The notes under the pieces: model-generated
Seen by the model: the letters and a program-made list of their open reading frames with translations, nothing else
What the model was told of the DNA's origin: nothing
Databases searched by the model: none
Position numbers and translations under genes: made by a program
Assembly (NCBI RefSeq): GCF_024347535.1
Contig: NZ_AP025497.1
Coordinates: 2,604,001 to 2,668,000, forward strand
Direction: 5' to 3'
Source: Vibrio kanaloae
GTDB lineage: Bacteria > Pseudomonadota > Gammaproteobacteria > Enterobacterales > Vibrionaceae
DNA length: 64,000 nucleotides
Shown here: positions 63,360 through 64,000 of the stretch, in pieces
Numbering within the stretch: the first letter of the stretch is position 1
Layout: each line of letters opens with the position of its first letter

Positions 63360-64000
63360 TTAGCCTCGACCACCTTTGATCGCTTTGATGATTTCAGTCG
63401 TAGAGCAACCATCTTCAAAGTTAAGCACTTTCACTTCACCACCAGCCGCAATCACTTCCGCACCACCCGCGATCTCTTCAGGTTTGTAATCGCCACCTTT
63501 CACTAGAATGCTTGGTAGTACCTCAGAGATCAAACGTTGCGGTGTATCTTCAGAAAACGGAACCACCCAATCAACCGCGCCTAAGCCAGCCAATACCGCC
63601 ATACGACGATCAGTTGGATTGACAGGGCGACCTGGCCCTTTTAAGCGTTTCACTGACTCATCAGTATTTACTGCAACGATCAAACGATCACCCAATTCAG
63701 CAGCATGGTTCATGTAAGAAACATGGCCGGCATGCAGAATATCAAAGCAACCATTGGTCATAACCACTTTCTCGCCTTTCGCACGAGCACGTTTCACCGC
63801 TTCAACCAATGCAGCTTCAGAGATCACGCCGTAGTCTGTATCTTGGCTACCGTGAATCGCTTCCGCTAACTCAATCGTCGACAGCGTCGATGTACCTAAC
63901 TTACCGACTACCACTCCAGCTGCCGCATTTGCTAACGCACACGCCTCATCCAGTGGTTTGCCCGCAGCAACTGAAGCCGCCAATACCGAGATAACGGTAT
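63360..64000 (-). CDS. hldE: Bifunctional heptose kinase/adenylyltransferase (5' end beyond window)
   Basis: Makes ADP-heptose precursor for the lipopolysaccharide inner core: the N-terminal kinase phosphorylates heptose 7-phosphate, and the C-terminal domain adenylylates heptose 1-phosphate. The frame is open through the right edge, so the gene is cut and the apparent Met at 63983 is internal. The last part of the PfkB-type kinase ([16 protein letters not shown]) and the whole nucleotidyltransferase are visible, with [18 protein letters not shown] carrying the HxGH motif and [11 protein letters not shown] near the end. Confidence 0.96.
   Translation of the reverse strand, partial: TVISVLAASVAAGKPLDEACALANAAAGVVVGKLGTSTLSTIELAEAIHGSQDTDYGVISEAALVEAVKRARAKGEKVVMTNGCFDILHAGHVSYMNHAAELGDRLIVAVNTDESVKRLKGPGRPVNPTDRRMAVLAGLGAVDWVVPFSEDTPQRLISEVLPSILVKGGDYKPEEIAGGAEVIAAGGEVKVLNFEDGCSTTEIIKAIKGGRG

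Overview
The window is core chromosome of a gammaproteobacterium, almost certainly a Vibrio or close relative. The protein sequences are Vibrio-like throughout: SspA, ParC with Ser85/Glu89, FtsZ ending in a conserved tail, and a cobalamin protein of the CbiB family inserted between mtn and btuF. Base composition is moderate and uniform. Gene order follows the usual gammaproteobacterial blocks. I see no prophage, transposase, CRISPR array, toxin-antitoxin pair, integron or foreign island, and no undescribed multi-gene system. What is unusual lies in the non-coding sequence.

Layout. 1-7292 (+): the end of one glutamate synthase small-subunit gene, a terminator, then a second complete gltB-gltD pair. 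7499-11279 (+): a DUF1499 lipoprotein gene preceded by a hexanucleotide repeat, then mtn, a cbiB-like gene, btuF and a TRIC/UPF0126 membrane protein (methylthioadenosine recycling and vitamin B12 uptake). 11453-13028: a LysR regulator facing a TauE/SafE-family permease, with overlapping 3' ends. 13325-19545 (-): carAB, dapB, mutT. 19728-39478 (-): secA, lpxC, and the division and cell wall (dcw) cluster rsmH-ftsL-ftsI-murE-murF-mraY-murD-ftsW-murG-murC-ftsQ-ftsA-ftsZ, without mraZ at its head and without ddl between murC and ftsQ.

39706-44674: the RNase P RNA gene rnpB (-), rsmI (-), and the divergent lpoA-yraN-diaA-dolP set (+), which links penicillin-binding protein activation, replication timing and outer-membrane integrity. 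44765-51104 (-): sspAB, the cytochrome bc1 operon petABC, ribosomal rplM-rpsI, and zapE. 51324-54536 (+): zapG, degQ, degS, an envelope quality-control group in which DegS normally starts the sigma-E response. 54693-61670 (-): parC, parE, yqiA, cpdA, a yqiB-like gene, nudF. 61898-63223 (+): tolC. 63360-64000 (-): the 3' part of hldE, cut by the window edge.

Most worth following up: three tandem 24-bp units inside the P3 region of rnpB; six AGAATT units directly in front of the DUF1499 lipoprotein gene; an ERIC-like palindrome between secA and its terminator; long perfect inverted repeats at the petABC and tolC promoters; and a possible sigma-E promoter before degQ. The translation start was moved from the longest frame for gltD2, mtn, dapB, murC, murG, murD, yraN, degS, parE and tolC; carA (TTG), btuF (GTG) and ftsW (GTG) appear to use non-ATG starts, and cpdA probably uses TTG.
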